A stretch of 51,458 nt of DNA from an uncultured Clostridia bacterium (GTDB taxonomy: Bacteria > Bacillota > Clostridia > TANB77 > CAG-508), in assembly GCA_904419495.1 (NCBI GenBank), contig CAJFRV010000013.1, positions 1 to 51,458 of the forward strand, written 5' to 3'. The notes beneath the pieces are model-generated. The model did no database searches. It saw only the letters and a list, made by a program, of their open reading frames with translations, and had not been told where the DNA came from. Of this stretch, positions 44,058 to 51,449 are shown piece by piece. The number at the start of each line of letters is the position of its first letter. Position 1 is the first letter of the stretch. The translations under genes and the position numbers were made by a program.

Positions 44058-44625
44058 TATTCAAGATATGATAGACGTCAACACTATTATAGGAGAGCCA
44101 ATTGAAACTTCAAACAATATTGTGATAATTCCTATATCAAAAGTATCATTTGGATTTGCAGCAGGTGGAAGTGAATTTAAAGGGGAAACAGTTGATGAAT
44201 ATAGAAGAAAAGAAAAAGAAGAAGAGGTACAATATCGATTACCATTTGGTGGAGGATCAGGTGCTGGCGTTACCATTAATCCAATTGCATTTTTAGTCAT
44301 CCAAGAAGAAAATGTAAAATTAATGCCAGTAAATTATAGTTCTTCAATAGACAAACTATTAGATTATATTCCAGATTTATTAGATAAAACAAACAATATG
44401 ATTAATAAATGTATGCAAAAATCAAAAGATAAGGAAACGGTAAAAGGAAAAAATAAAGAAGAAGAACAAAAAAAATCAGAAAAGGTAAAAATGGATAAAA
44501 GTAAAATAGAAGAAGATTTAGACGAAAGTAGACATATAAAAGAAAGAATTGAAAAAACGAAAAAACCAATAGAAGAGGAAATTACTTATGAATATGAGTA
44601 TGATGAAACATTAGATGATGAATAA
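44011..44625 (+). CDS. gerW: GerW family sporulation protein (YtfJ)
   Basis: A 204-residue protein. The GerW core is residues ~1-130: EGLMTTAMSSIQDMIDVNTIIGEPI (split), FGFAAGGSEF (~48-57), GGGSGAGVTINPIAFLVI (~82-99). In Bacillus GerW is a forespore protein needed for germination with L-alanine. An unusual Lys/Glu-rich tail (~140-204) with EEEITYEYEYDE follows, longer than in most relatives. It overlaps the DUF2953 gene and is under the same predicted sigma-F promoter. Confidence 0.92.
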   Translation: MSEHPIEGLMTTAMSSIQDMIDVNTIIGEPIETSNNIVIIPISKVSFGFAAGGSEFKGETVDEYRRKEKEEEVQYRLPFGGGSGAGVTINPIAFLVIQEENVKLMPVNYSSSIDKLLDYIPDLLDKTNNMINKCMQKSKDKETVKGKNKEEEQKKSEKVKMDKSKIEEDLDESRHIKERIEKTKKPIEEEITYEYEYDETLDDE

Positions 44626-44642
44626 CTGCTTTTTATCTAGTT

Positions 44643-44902
44643 GTGTCCAATTGGGTGTCCAATTGGGGACGTTTCTTTTTGAGATATTTTTATGTAAAGT
44701 TCAAAATAAAACGTAATTATTTTTTGCTGTCATAATAAAAAATATAGAATATAAAGCATTATATGATTTAGCTTATACAAAATCATATAATGCTTTATAT
44801 TCTATATTTTCTTATCTACAAAGCTATATAAAATCCATTTTAGTTCACAACTTTACATAAAAATGTCCCAAAAAGAAACGTCCCCAACTGGACACCCAAC
44901 TG
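44643..44902. mobile_element. REP/MITE family A element with an internal perfect hairpin
   Basis: Left arm 44643-44700 (doubled GTGTCCAATTGG unit) and right arm 44849-44902 (doubled GGACACCCAACTGG unit) are inverted. Inside, 44739-44769 pairs perfectly with 44780-44810, a 31-bp stem with a 10-base loop. No coding capacity. It lies between gerW and spoIIAA and ends only six bases before a Spo0A-box-like heptamer. Confidence 0.8.
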
Positions 44903-44907
44903 GATAT

Positions 44908-44934
44908 TGTCGAAAACTTTTCATAAAACGACAA
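44908..44934 (+). promoter_or_regulatory. Putative Spo0A boxes upstream of spoIIA
   Basis: TGTCGAA (44908-44914) is an exact 0A box. AACGACA (44928-44934) is the reverse complement of TGTCGTT, one mismatch away. They lie 20-46 bases before the -35 of the spoIIA promoter, where Spo0A-P activates in other spore formers. Confidence 0.5.
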
Positions 44935-44953
44935 AACTTCTCAAATTTTACTC

Positions 44954-44982
44954 TTGGAAAATACTGGAAAAAAGAATATAAT
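44954..44982 (+). promoter_or_regulatory. Putative promoter of spoIIA
   Basis: TTGGAA (44954-44959), 17 bases, TATAAT (44977-44982): a sigma-A-type promoter. The Bacillus operon uses sigma-H; an AGGAWWT/GAAT pair with correct spacing was not found, though TTGGAAAA...AGAAT overlaps the same bases. Confidence 0.6.
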
Positions 44983-45009
44983 ACAAAAAGAAAATTAAAG
45001 GAGGCTATA

Positions 45010-45330
45010 ATGGAATCGAAATTTTATGAAGAGGACAAGTTATTAATTTTTAAAATAACAGATGAAATTGATGATTTTAGTGTTCAAAAGATAAGAAGGA
45101 GGGCGGATTATGAAATTGAAAGATATATGCCTAAAAAAGTTATATTTGATTTTGATAGTGTTACATTCATGGATAGCGCAGGGATAGGACTAATTATTGG
45201 AAGATATAAATTTGTAAAAATGTTAGGGGGAACAGTGGAGTTAGCGAATTTAACAAGTAGTATTAAGAAAATATTTGAAATGAGTGGTATATTACGATTA
45301 ATACCTATAACCAATTTAGAAGTTTCGTAA
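45010..45330 (+). CDS. spoIIAA: Anti-sigma-F factor antagonist SpoIIAA
   Basis: A 106-residue STAS-domain protein. The phosphorylated serine is Ser56 in FMDSAGIGLIIGRYK, matching Bacillus Ser58. Unphosphorylated SpoIIAA displaces sigma-F from SpoIIAB. The ATG at 45010 follows AAAGGAGG; the reading frame runs further upstream into the REP arm, but those codons have no start signal. It is first in spoIIAA-spoIIAB-sigF-spoIID. Confidence 0.95.
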   Translation: MESKFYEEDKLLIFKITDEIDDFSVQKIRRRADYEIERYMPKKVIFDFDSVTFMDSAGIGLIIGRYKFVKMLGGTVELANLTSSIKKIFEMSGILRLIPITNLEVS

Positions 45331-45390
45331 GTAAAGGGATTTATAGGCATACCTAAAAAAAACCTAAATATACATTAAAAGGAAAAGAAG

Positions 45391-45873
45391 ATGAAAAGTG
45401 AAATTGAAAATGAAATGAAATTAGAATTTATTAGTAAATCTGCAAATGAAGCATTTGCTAGAATTACAGTTGCAGCTTTTGCCTCACAGTTAGATCCTAC
45501 AATTGAAGAATTAGCAGACATAAAAACAGCAGTATCCGAAGCAGTAACAAACTGCATTATTCACGGATATGATAAAAAGCAAGGTATTGTTAAAGTCTTT
45601 GCAAGACTAACAGAAAATAAAATCATGATAGAAATATCAGATAAGGGAAAAGGAATCGAAAATATCGATATAGCAAAAGAGCCTTTATATACGACAAAGC
45701 CAAATTTGGAAAGATCAGGAATGGGATTTACTATCATGGAAAGTTTTATGGATAAAGTAGAAGTAGAATCTGTTGTAGGATTAGGAACAAAAGTAACAAT
45801 GTGTAAAACTATAAAAAATAAGCTAGAAAATGAAGAATCAGATGATGAGTTTGAAATGATTACAAAAGAATAG
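45391..45873 (+). CDS. spoIIAB: Anti-sigma-F factor / serine kinase SpoIIAB
   Basis: A 160-residue GHKL-type kinase that binds and inhibits sigma-F and phosphorylates SpoIIAA. The N box is [11 protein letters not shown] (50-60), the G1 box SDKGKGI (83-89), the ATP lid RSGMGFTIM (~108-116). The C-terminal acidic tail (~145-160) is slightly longer than in Bacillus (146 residues). AAAGGAAA precedes the ATG. A 60-base gap from spoIIAA holds a short ATTTATAGG-type repeat also seen at 22977-23010. Confidence 0.95.
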   Translation: MKSEIENEMKLEFISKSANEAFARITVAAFASQLDPTIEELADIKTAVSEAVTNCIIHGYDKKQGIVKVFARLTENKIMIEISDKGKGIENIDIAKEPLYTTKPNLERSGMGFTIMESFMDKVEVESVVGLGTKVTMCKTIKNKLENEESDDEFEMITKE

Positions 45874-45879
45874 GGGTAT

Positions 45880-46611
45880 ATGATGTTTGAAAACAGTATA
45901 GAAGCAATTAAAAAAGCACAATCTGGTGATAAATATGAAATGGAAAGGATGATTCGAGACAATAATGGACTTATTTGGAGCATTGTTAAAAGATTTCAAG
46001 GAAGAGGATATGATTTAGAGGATTTATACCAGATTGGTTGTATGGGGTTCATAAAGTCAATAAAACGATTTGACACCAATTATGATGTAAAGTTATCTAC
46101 ATATGCAGTTCCTTATATGATAGGAGAAATTAAGCGATATATAAGAGATGATGGACCAGTAAAGGTAAGTCGAAGCATCAAAGAATTAAGTATGAAAATA
46201 AGAGAACTGCAAAAAGAACATATAAATAAAAGAGGAAGGGAATTGACAATTGAAGAATTAGAAAAGGAGCTGAAAATTTCAAAAGAAGATATTAGCTTAG
46301 CATTAGAAGCTAACAATACAGTAGAATCCATAGATGGAAAATTTTATACAGACAATAAAGATGGGAATAGTTTAAATTTAATAGAAAAAATTTCATCAGA
46401 TAAAAACGAAGAAGAATTTATCACAAATAAACTGGCTATTAAACAACTAATAGAGGGATTAGAAGATAGAGATAAAGAAATTATACTTTTAAGATTTTAT
46501 AAAGATAAGACACAATCACAAGTAGCAAAAATTCTTGGAATTACCCAAGTACAAGTTTCAAGATTGGAAAGAAAAATTTTAGAAAGCATGAGAACAAAAT
46601 TAATTTCTTAA
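45880..46611 (+). CDS. sigF: RNA polymerase sigma-F factor
   Basis: A 243-residue sigma-70-type factor that drives the first forespore gene programme. Region 2 contains DLYQIGCMGFIKSIKRFDTNYDVKLSTYAVPYMIGEIKRYIRD (pieces ~48-91), region 3 RSIKELSMKIRELQK, and the region 4 helix-turn-helix is SQVAKILGITQVQVSRLERK (~212-231). ATG at 45880 is three bases from AGGGG, ATG at 45883 six bases; the second may be used. It begins six bases after spoIIAB. Confidence 0.95.
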   Translation: MMFENSIEAIKKAQSGDKYEMERMIRDNNGLIWSIVKRFQGRGYDLEDLYQIGCMGFIKSIKRFDTNYDVKLSTYAVPYMIGEIKRYIRDDGPVKVSRSIKELSMKIRELQKEHINKRGRELTIEELEKELKISKEDISLALEANNTVESIDGKFYTDNKDGNSLNLIEKISSDKNEEEFITNKLAIKQLIEGLEDRDKEIILLRFYKDKTQSQVAKILGITQVQVSRLERKILESMRTKLIS

Positions 46612-46624
46612 AGAGGGTGATAAA

Positions 46625-47629
46625 TTGAAAAAAGGTTTTATCTATTTTTTTGCCTTTGTATGCATCTGCTTTATTTTACCAGCAGTATTAACACAAGGAA
46701 TAACAACTAGTTCAAAGGCAGAGAAACATGAAGAAAAAAACGAAGAAGAAAATGTAGAAAGTGAATATGTATATAACAAATATGGAACGATAAAGTTATT
46801 ACATGCAGATACAAATCAAGTAGAAGAAGTTGCAATGGACACATATCTTTGTCATGTAGTATCAGCAGAAATGCCAGTAGATTTTGAAAAAGAGGCTTTA
46901 AAAGCACAAGCAATAGTTGCAAGGACATATACAATATATAAAATTAACAATAAAAAACATGATAATGCAGATATTTGTGATGATTCCAATTGCTGTCAAG
47001 CATGGATTTCAAAAGAAGATAGATTGGCAAGATGGGATGGTGATAAAGAAGCAAAATGGAATAAGATCGAAGAATGTGTGAAAGAAACAAATGGAAAAAT
47101 GATTACATATAATAATCAACCAATTAATGCTTTTTTTCATTCAAATAGTGGAGGAAAAACAGAACTTCCTGTAGATGTATGGGGAGGTGGTAGTAATATG
47201 CCATATCTTCAAGTTGTAGAAACTTCTGGGGAGGATGGATATACACAATATAATTCAGAAGTAGAACTAACAAAAGAGGAAATATTAGAAAAATTAAAAA
47301 CAAAATATGCAGATATTCAAATTGATTTTAATAATAATGAAGATATAAAAATATTAGAATATACAAGTAGTGGAAGGGTAAAAACTATTAAGTTTGGTAA
47401 TCATGAGATTTCAGGTACAGAAGCAAGGAGCATATTTGGATTAAGATCTACAAATTTTGAAATATCAAAAGAAGAAGAGAAAATAAAATTTACAGTAAAA
47501 GGATACGGGCATGGCGTAGGAATGAGTCAAACAGGAGCAGATAGCATGGCCAAAAGTGGAAGCACAGCTGAAGATATTATAAAACATTTTTATGTTGGAG
47601 TAGAGATTAAAGATGTTAATTCCCTTTAA
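46625..47629 (+). CDS. spoIID: Stage II sporulation protein D (lytic transglycosylase)
   Basis: A 334-residue peptidoglycan hydrolase that cuts glycan strands during engulfment. A basic start and one membrane helix (~3-24) anchor it outside the mother-cell membrane. The catalytic Glu82 lies in SAEMP, and the C-terminal GYGHGVGMSQTGADSMAKSG (split, ~297-316) is typical. CDDSNCCQ (~119-126) matches the zinc-binding cysteine loop of SpoIID. It begins with TTG (46625) after GAGGGTGAT, 13 bases past sigF, so it is physically fused to the spoIIA operon; in Bacillus it is a separate sigma-E gene. Confidence 0.93.
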   Translation: MKKGFIYFFAFVCICFILPAVLTQGITTSSKAEKHEEKNEEENVESEYVYNKYGTIKLLHADTNQVEEVAMDTYLCHVVSAEMPVDFEKEALKAQAIVARTYTIYKINNKKHDNADICDDSNCCQAWISKEDRLARWDGDKEAKWNKIEECVKETNGKMITYNNQPINAFFHSNSGGKTELPVDVWGGGSNMPYLQVVETSGEDGYTQYNSEVELTKEEILEKLKTKYADIQIDFNNNEDIKILEYTSSGRVKTIKFGNHEISGTEARSIFGLRSTNFEISKEEEKIKFTVKGYGHGVGMSQTGADSMAKSGSTAEDIIKHFYVGVEIKDVNSL

Positions 47630-47674
47630 TTTAAAGTTTTTTTGAAAATCAATATTAGAAGATTAAATGTTAAG

Positions 47675-47854
47675 CACAGTAGTACTATATATTTTTTATG
47701 AATTACTCGGTTGTATTACAGAATAAATACTAAAATTAACAAGCAGGTATCTCGAAACCGCAAGTTTGAGATTCTCCTACTTGTTAATTAAAGTATTTAT
47801 AATATTCTTCCATTTACATTCGTAACTTCATAAAGAATATATAGTACTACTGTG
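47675..47854. repeat. Large structured palindromic element, copy 1 (complete)
   Basis: About 180 bases of nested helices. The outer 19-bp perfect stem is CACAGTAGTACTATATATT (47675-47693) with 47836-47854, continued by 47695-47706 with 47822-47835. The inner 25-bp stem is 47723-47747 with 47776-47800 (two mismatches, one wobble). The apical ATCTC-g-AAAC stem has a CGCAA loop. Unpaired-looking segments TTTGAGATTCTCCTA and TTCCATTTACATTCGT are identical to the copy at 1-100. It lies between spoIID and the sigma-F promoter of the SpoIIQ-like gene. The family is not recognised. Confidence 0.7.
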
Positions 47855-47895
47855 TTTTGAGGTATTTAGCTTTTTAAAAAAATTTATTTAAAAAT

Positions 47896-47924
47896 GTATA
47901 ATCTTTAAAAAAAAGGAAATACTT
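47896..47924 (+). promoter_or_regulatory. Predicted sigma-F promoter of the SpoIIQ-like gene
   Basis: -35 GTATA (47896-47900), 14-base spacer, -10 GGAAATACTT (47915-47924): exact matches to GYWTA and GGNRANAHTW. The start codon is 30 bases on. SpoIIQ is a classic sigma-F target. Confidence 0.75.
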
Positions 47925-47953
47925 GTAATAATAAAGTATTTAAGGAGGATTAT

Positions 47954-48763
47954 ATGAAAAAAGACATTCATTTAAAAAATATAAGGGAAAAAAATATAAA
48001 TGATAAAATCATTTCTTATGTAGTTATGGGAGCAATTATTGTTGCTATTATTATTATTTCATTATTACTATATAGTCAAAAAATAAATAATGATGTAAAA
48101 GATGAAACAATGACGTTAGAAGAAATGACAGATATTATTGGGGAAACAGACCAAAACAATAATCAAACAGAAAGTGCAAGTACAGAAATAGGAAAAACAG
48201 TTGAAGAAAGTCAAGAAGAAATGAAAGAGGAAGATACACAAAATCAAACTATACAAAATACAACAGTTAACGAAACAGTAGAAAGTAGTAGTGCAAATAC
48301 AAATACAGTAGAAAATACAACTAGTAAAGAAACAGAAAAGACACAAAATGTAAAAGAATTGACATTCCAAAAACCAGTAGAAGGAGAGATCGTAAGAGAA
48401 TTTGCACAAGATAATTTAGTATATTCAGAAACATTAGAAGAATGGGTTACTCATAATGGAATTGATATAAAAGCAGATAAAACAACAGTTGTAAAAGCAG
48501 CAGAAGCAGGTGTTGTAAAGTCTATAAAAAATGATCCTAGATATGGTTTAACAATTGTTATTGAACATGATGATGTTTATCAAACAGTATATTCAAATCT
48601 ATTAACTTCTGAATTTGTTGTAGAAGGGGAAACAGTAGAAAAGGGACAATCTATAGGAACTGTTGGGAATAGTGCTGTATTTGAAATTGCAGATGAACCA
48701 CATTTACATTTTGAAATATTAAAAGATGCTATTGCAGTAGACCCTGCTATTTATATAAAATAA
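47954..48763 (+). CDS. spoIIQ: SpoIIQ-like M23-family (LytM) protein
   Basis: A 269-residue forespore-membrane protein: basic N-terminus, one helix (~22-40), a Thr/Asn/Glu-rich linker (~50-135) and a LytM domain (~138-269). The zinc ligands are present: HNGID (His167, Asp171) and HLHFE (His250, His252). In most M23 enzymes a second catalytic His sits in YxHL; here the same place reads YSNL (Asn215), so catalysis may be weak or lost. SpoIIQ binds SpoIIIAH to form the channel across the two membranes; that partner is at 27885. The call rests on domain layout, sigma-F promoter and neighbourhood. Confidence 0.85.
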   Translation: MKKDIHLKNIREKNINDKIISYVVMGAIIVAIIIISLLLYSQKINNDVKDETMTLEEMTDIIGETDQNNNQTESASTEIGKTVEESQEEMKEEDTQNQTIQNTTVNETVESSSANTNTVENTTSKETEKTQNVKELTFQKPVEGEIVREFAQDNLVYSETLEEWVTHNGIDIKADKTTVVKAAEAGVVKSIKNDPRYGLTIVIEHDDVYQTVYSNLLTSEFVVEGETVEKGQSIGTVGNSAVFEIADEPHLHFEILKDAIAVDPAIYIK

Positions 48764-48764
48764 T

Positions 48765-48793
48765 TTGACTAAGAAATATAAGTGTGATAAAAT
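48765..48793 (+). promoter_or_regulatory. Sigma-A promoter of ychF
   Basis: TTGACT (48765-48770), 17 bases, TAAAAT (48788-48793), with a TG before the -10. It begins at the stop codon of the SpoIIQ-like gene. Confidence 0.75.
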
Positions 48794-48849
48794 ACTTTGG
48801 TAAGTTAGCTTCTTACGAATTATGGAATATAAAAAGAGGGAATGAAAAA

Positions 48850-49941
48850 ATGAAGTTAGGAATCGTTGGATTACCAAATGTAGGAAAAAGTACATTATTT
48901 AATAGTATAACAAAAGCAGGTGCAGAATGTGCAAATTATCCATTTTGTACCATAGAGCCAAATGTTGGGATAGTACCTGTTCCAGATGAAAGATTAGATG
49001 TATTAACAAACATGTATCATCCACAAAAAACAACACATGCTGTTATTGAATTTGTGGATATAGCAGGATTAGTAAAAGGCGCTAGTAAAGGCGAAGGACT
49101 AGGAAATAAATTTTTATCACATATTCGTGAAACAGATGCTATATGTGAAGTGGTTAGATGTTTTGAAGACTCAAATATTGTGCATGTTGATGGAAGTATA
49201 GATCCAGTAAGAGATATTGAAACCATTAATTTAGAGTTAATATTTGCAGATATAGAAACTGTTAATAAGCGATTAGATAAAGCAAAGAAAAATTTGAAAG
49301 CAGATAAAAAATATCAAGAAGAAATTGACTTGTTGGAGAAAATAAAAGAAAATTTAGAAAACGGAATATCAGCAAGAGCAATTGATTTTAATGAAGATGA
49401 GCAAATATTAGTAAAAGACATGTTTTTATTAACAACAAAACCAATATTATATATTGCAAATGTATCTGAAGAACAATTGAGTGATGCAGAAAATGACTTA
49501 AATGTCGAAAAAGTAAAGGAATATGCTGCAAAAGAAAAAGCAGAAGTTATACCATTATGTGTAAAAGTGGAAGAAGAATTATCAGGACTAGATGATAATG
49601 ATAAAAAAGAAATGCTAGAAATGTTAGGGTTAGAAGAATCAGGACTAGATAAGGTTATCAAAAAAAGTTATGATTTACTAGGTTTAATGTCATTCCTAAC
49701 AGCTGGAGAACCAGAGGTAAGAGCATGGACAATCAAAAAAGGAACAAAAGCTCCACAAGCAGCAGGAAAGATACATTCAGATATTGAAAGAGGGTTTATA
49801 AAAGCAGAAGTTGTTTCATTTAAAGATTTAGTAGAACAAGGGTCAATGGTAGCTGCAAGAGAAAAAGGATTAGTCAGATCAGAAGGAAAAGATTATATTA
49901 TGCAAGATGGAGATATTGTTTTATTTAAGTTTAATGTTTAA
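48850..49941 (+). CDS. ychF: Redox-regulated ATPase YchF (Obg-like)
   Basis: A 363-residue OBG-family P-loop protein, the exact family length, prefers ATP over GTP and binds ribosomes. It starts MKLGIVGLPNVGKSTLFN (P-loop Gly-Leu-Pro-Asn-Val-Gly-Lys-Ser), continues with the NYPFCTIEPNVGIVPVPDERL block (split), DIAGLVKGASKGEGLGN (G3 region), and the C-terminal TGS domain ending QDGDIVLFKFNV. The start is ATG 48850; upstream in-frame codons from 48784 overlap the promoter and can be discounted. Confidence 0.97.
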   Translation: MKLGIVGLPNVGKSTLFNSITKAGAECANYPFCTIEPNVGIVPVPDERLDVLTNMYHPQKTTHAVIEFVDIAGLVKGASKGEGLGNKFLSHIRETDAICEVVRCFEDSNIVHVDGSIDPVRDIETINLELIFADIETVNKRLDKAKKNLKADKKYQEEIDLLEKIKENLENGISARAIDFNEDEQILVKDMFLLTTKPILYIANVSEEQLSDAENDLNVEKVKEYAAKEKAEVIPLCVKVEEELSGLDDNDKKEMLEMLGLEESGLDKVIKKSYDLLGLMSFLTAGEPEVRAWTIKKGTKAPQAAGKIHSDIERGFIKAEVVSFKDLVEQGSMVAAREKGLVRSEGKDYIMQDGDIVLFKFNV

Positions 49942-49992
49942 ACATGAAATTTTTTGTAACAAAAATGTAAAATAAAAAAAGGATAAAAACTA

Positions 49993-50021
49993 TTGACTTG
50001 AAAATGAATTAAGTATATTAT
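49993..50021 (+). promoter_or_regulatory. Upstream sigma-A promoter of the LPKTG gene
   Basis: TTGACT (49993-49998), 17 bases, TATTAT (50016-50021). It gives a leader of about 120 bases. Confidence 0.65.
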
Positions 50022-50062
50022 ATTTATAAATTAAACAAATGAGGAATAGTGTGTTTATAAAC

Positions 50063-50091
50063 TTGCAATTATTAAAAAAACATGATATAAT
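50063..50091 (+). promoter_or_regulatory. Second sigma-A promoter of the LPKTG gene
   Basis: TTGCAA (50063-50068), 17 bases, TATAAT (50086-50091), preceded by TGA: nearer to the start codon and of stronger consensus. Confidence 0.65.
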
Positions 50092-50146
50092 AATAATTGT
50101 TTATAGAGAAAGAGAAAATATACTATTTGAAGTAAGGAGAGGTAAT

Positions 50147-50518
50147 ATGAAGAAATCAATTATTTTAAAAAGTTTTTTAGTAATTTTAGTTTGTGCAATG
50201 CTTACATTTATGACATTACCAGTAAAAGCAGCAACAGATGAAGGATTTAATGATTTATTAGGAGGAAATACATCATCAGGAACAGATACAAATTCAAATT
50301 CAAATACAGGAAATACAAATACTAACAGAAATTCAAGCAATGTTCAAAATATAAATGCATTAAAAAATACAACTAATAAAGTAAATACAGCTAACAATAC
50401 AAATTTACCAAAAACAGGATTACAAGATTCTTTACCAACAGTATTATTAGTAGTTGTATTTGGAGTATCAGCAGTATATGCTTATAAGAAAATAAAAGAT
50501 TATAGAAATATTGATTAA
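50147..50518 (+). CDS. Small Asn/Thr-rich surface protein with LPXTG sorting signal
   Basis: A 123-residue exported protein. Signal peptide ~1-28 with a cleavage site VKA-A; a low-complexity Asn/Thr/Ser-rich segment (~40-84); then the sorting signal LPKTG (87-91), a hydrophobic stretch (~96-112) and the basic tail YKKIKDYRN. Sortase would cleave after Thr90 and join it to the cell wall or to another protein. The mature part of ~60 residues is too short and simple to name a function. AAGGAGAGG supports ATG 50147. A sortase gene lies convergently next to it, sharing the terminator. Confidence 0.82.
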   Translation: MKKSIILKSFLVILVCAMLTFMTLPVKAATDEGFNDLLGGNTSSGTDTNSNSNTGNTNTNRNSSNVQNINALKNTTNKVNTANNTNLPKTGLQDSLPTVLLVVVFGVSAVYAYKKIKDYRNID

Positions 50519-50524
50519 TAATAT

Positions 50525-50555
50525 AAATTGAAGATGTTAACCATCTTCAATTTTT
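50525..50555. terminator. Bidirectional terminator between LPKTG gene and sortase
   Basis: AAATTGAAGATG (50525-50536) and CATCTTCAATTT (50542-50553) pair perfectly, with T on the plus side and A/T on the minus. It overlaps the sortase stop codon (50537-50539). Confidence 0.8.
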
Positions 50556-51235
50556 GCTTTTATAATCATTCTATTTCCATTGAAATTATTACAAGTTACT
50601 AAAGTTAATTCATAAGAAGATGTTATACGTTCATATACAGGTGATAGGTCATCTGGTTTTACTTCATACTTTTTTATTATAGAATATATAAATCGATTAT
50701 TTAAATTATCATATAAAATAATTTTATCATCAATATTCAAATTTTTTAAATTGCTAAAAAATTTATTATTGTCATAATTGTGTCCTGCAATACATAGATT
50801 AAAATCTTCTGAGGGACTATTTTCAGAAGGAAAACTTCCATAAAATCTACAAGGAGAAGTTTTTAATAATTCATCATTTAATTCATTAAAAATTGGATAA
50901 GATATATTTAAAACTGGAATTTCGATAATACCAACAATAGAATCAGGGGAAAGATTATTCGAGTTTTGTGTATAATTATTATCATTTGAATATAATTTGG
51001 TTATACTATAATTATTAATTAATAAATCAGAAAAATCTTCTTTTTCATTTAAAGAAATTTTATAAAAAGCAAATATAGAAGAAATAACAAAAATAGCAGC
51101 AATAGAAAGAAAAAATTGAATATTAAAAGTTTTTTTAGATAATTTTTTTGTTGAAGGAGATGAGTCAATTTTATTAGTGTTACTTTCTGATTGCTCTATA
51201 TGTTTATTTAAATCAATATTAATAATTTGATTCAT
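50537..51235 (-). CDS. Sortase family transpeptidase
   Basis: A 232-residue sortase. A polar N-terminal stretch, one membrane helix (~39-58) and the sortase barrel. Catalytic His152 in CIAGHNYDN, Cys215 in TLVTCNN and Arg222 in GNRMII are all present, and the order is as expected. The short TLVTC-n-n-x-N-G-N-R motif resembles class D or E sortases more than housekeeping SrtA; the class is not certain. GGAGG lies six bases before the ATG. Its most likely substrate is the LPKTG protein next door. Confidence 0.87.
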   Translation of the reverse strand: MNQIINIDLNKHIEQSESNTNKIDSSPSTKKLSKKTFNIQFFLSIAAIFVISSIFAFYKISLNEKEDFSDLLINNYSITKLYSNDNNYTQNSNNLSPDSIVGIIEIPVLNISYPIFNELNDELLKTSPCRFYGSFPSENSPSEDFNLCIAGHNYDNNKFFSNLKNLNIDDKIILYDNLNNRFIYSIIKKYEVKPDDLSPVYERITSSYELTLVTCNNFNGNRMIIKAKIEDG

Positions 51236-51323
51236 AATGATCCTCCAATAATTCTATATAACTCATAGTATTTCCTGATAGAAAAAAAATATAATGTATG
51301 AGATAAAATAAAAGAATGGAAAT

Positions 51324-51434
51324 ATGAAGAAAAAAGTAAAAAAAGTCCTAGAGTTAGTCACTAAAGGACTGAAAAACCCCTGTTATTTTTTAGAGTATAA
51401 AAATAAACATAGAAAAATTCTTAAGTTTTACTGA
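51324..51434 (+). CDS. Possible 36-residue basic peptide
   Basis: An open frame MKKKVKKVLELVTKGLKNPC to KILKFY with a weak GGAA-type ribosome binding site. An AGTCCT/AGGACT hairpin (~51347-51372) lies inside it and a terminator overlaps its end, so the region may instead be a small structured RNA or a truncated gene start. A TATAAT sits at 51290-51295 with no good -35. Confidence 0.25.
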   Translation: MKKKVKKVLELVTKGLKNPCYFLEYKNKHRKILKFY

Positions 51435-51449
51435 TTTTCTATGTTTTTT
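51407..51449 (+). terminator. Rho-independent terminator at window end
   Basis: ACATAGAAAA (51407-51416) pairs with TTTTCTATGT (51435-51444), then six T. A plus-strand transcript starting near 51300 would end here. Confidence 0.75.

Noticed and set aside
44863..45009. N-terminal extension of SpoIIAA of 49 codons
   Set aside because: The extra codons are the REP arm and the promoter read in frame; AAAGGAGG and homology put the start at 45010.
48784..48849. N-terminal extension of YchF
   Set aside because: It overlaps the promoter, and YchF proteins begin MKLGIVGLPNVGKS.
50039..50146. Extended start of the LPKTG protein
   Set aside because: The extension runs over the second promoter and hides the signal peptide; ATG 50147 has AAGGAGAGG.
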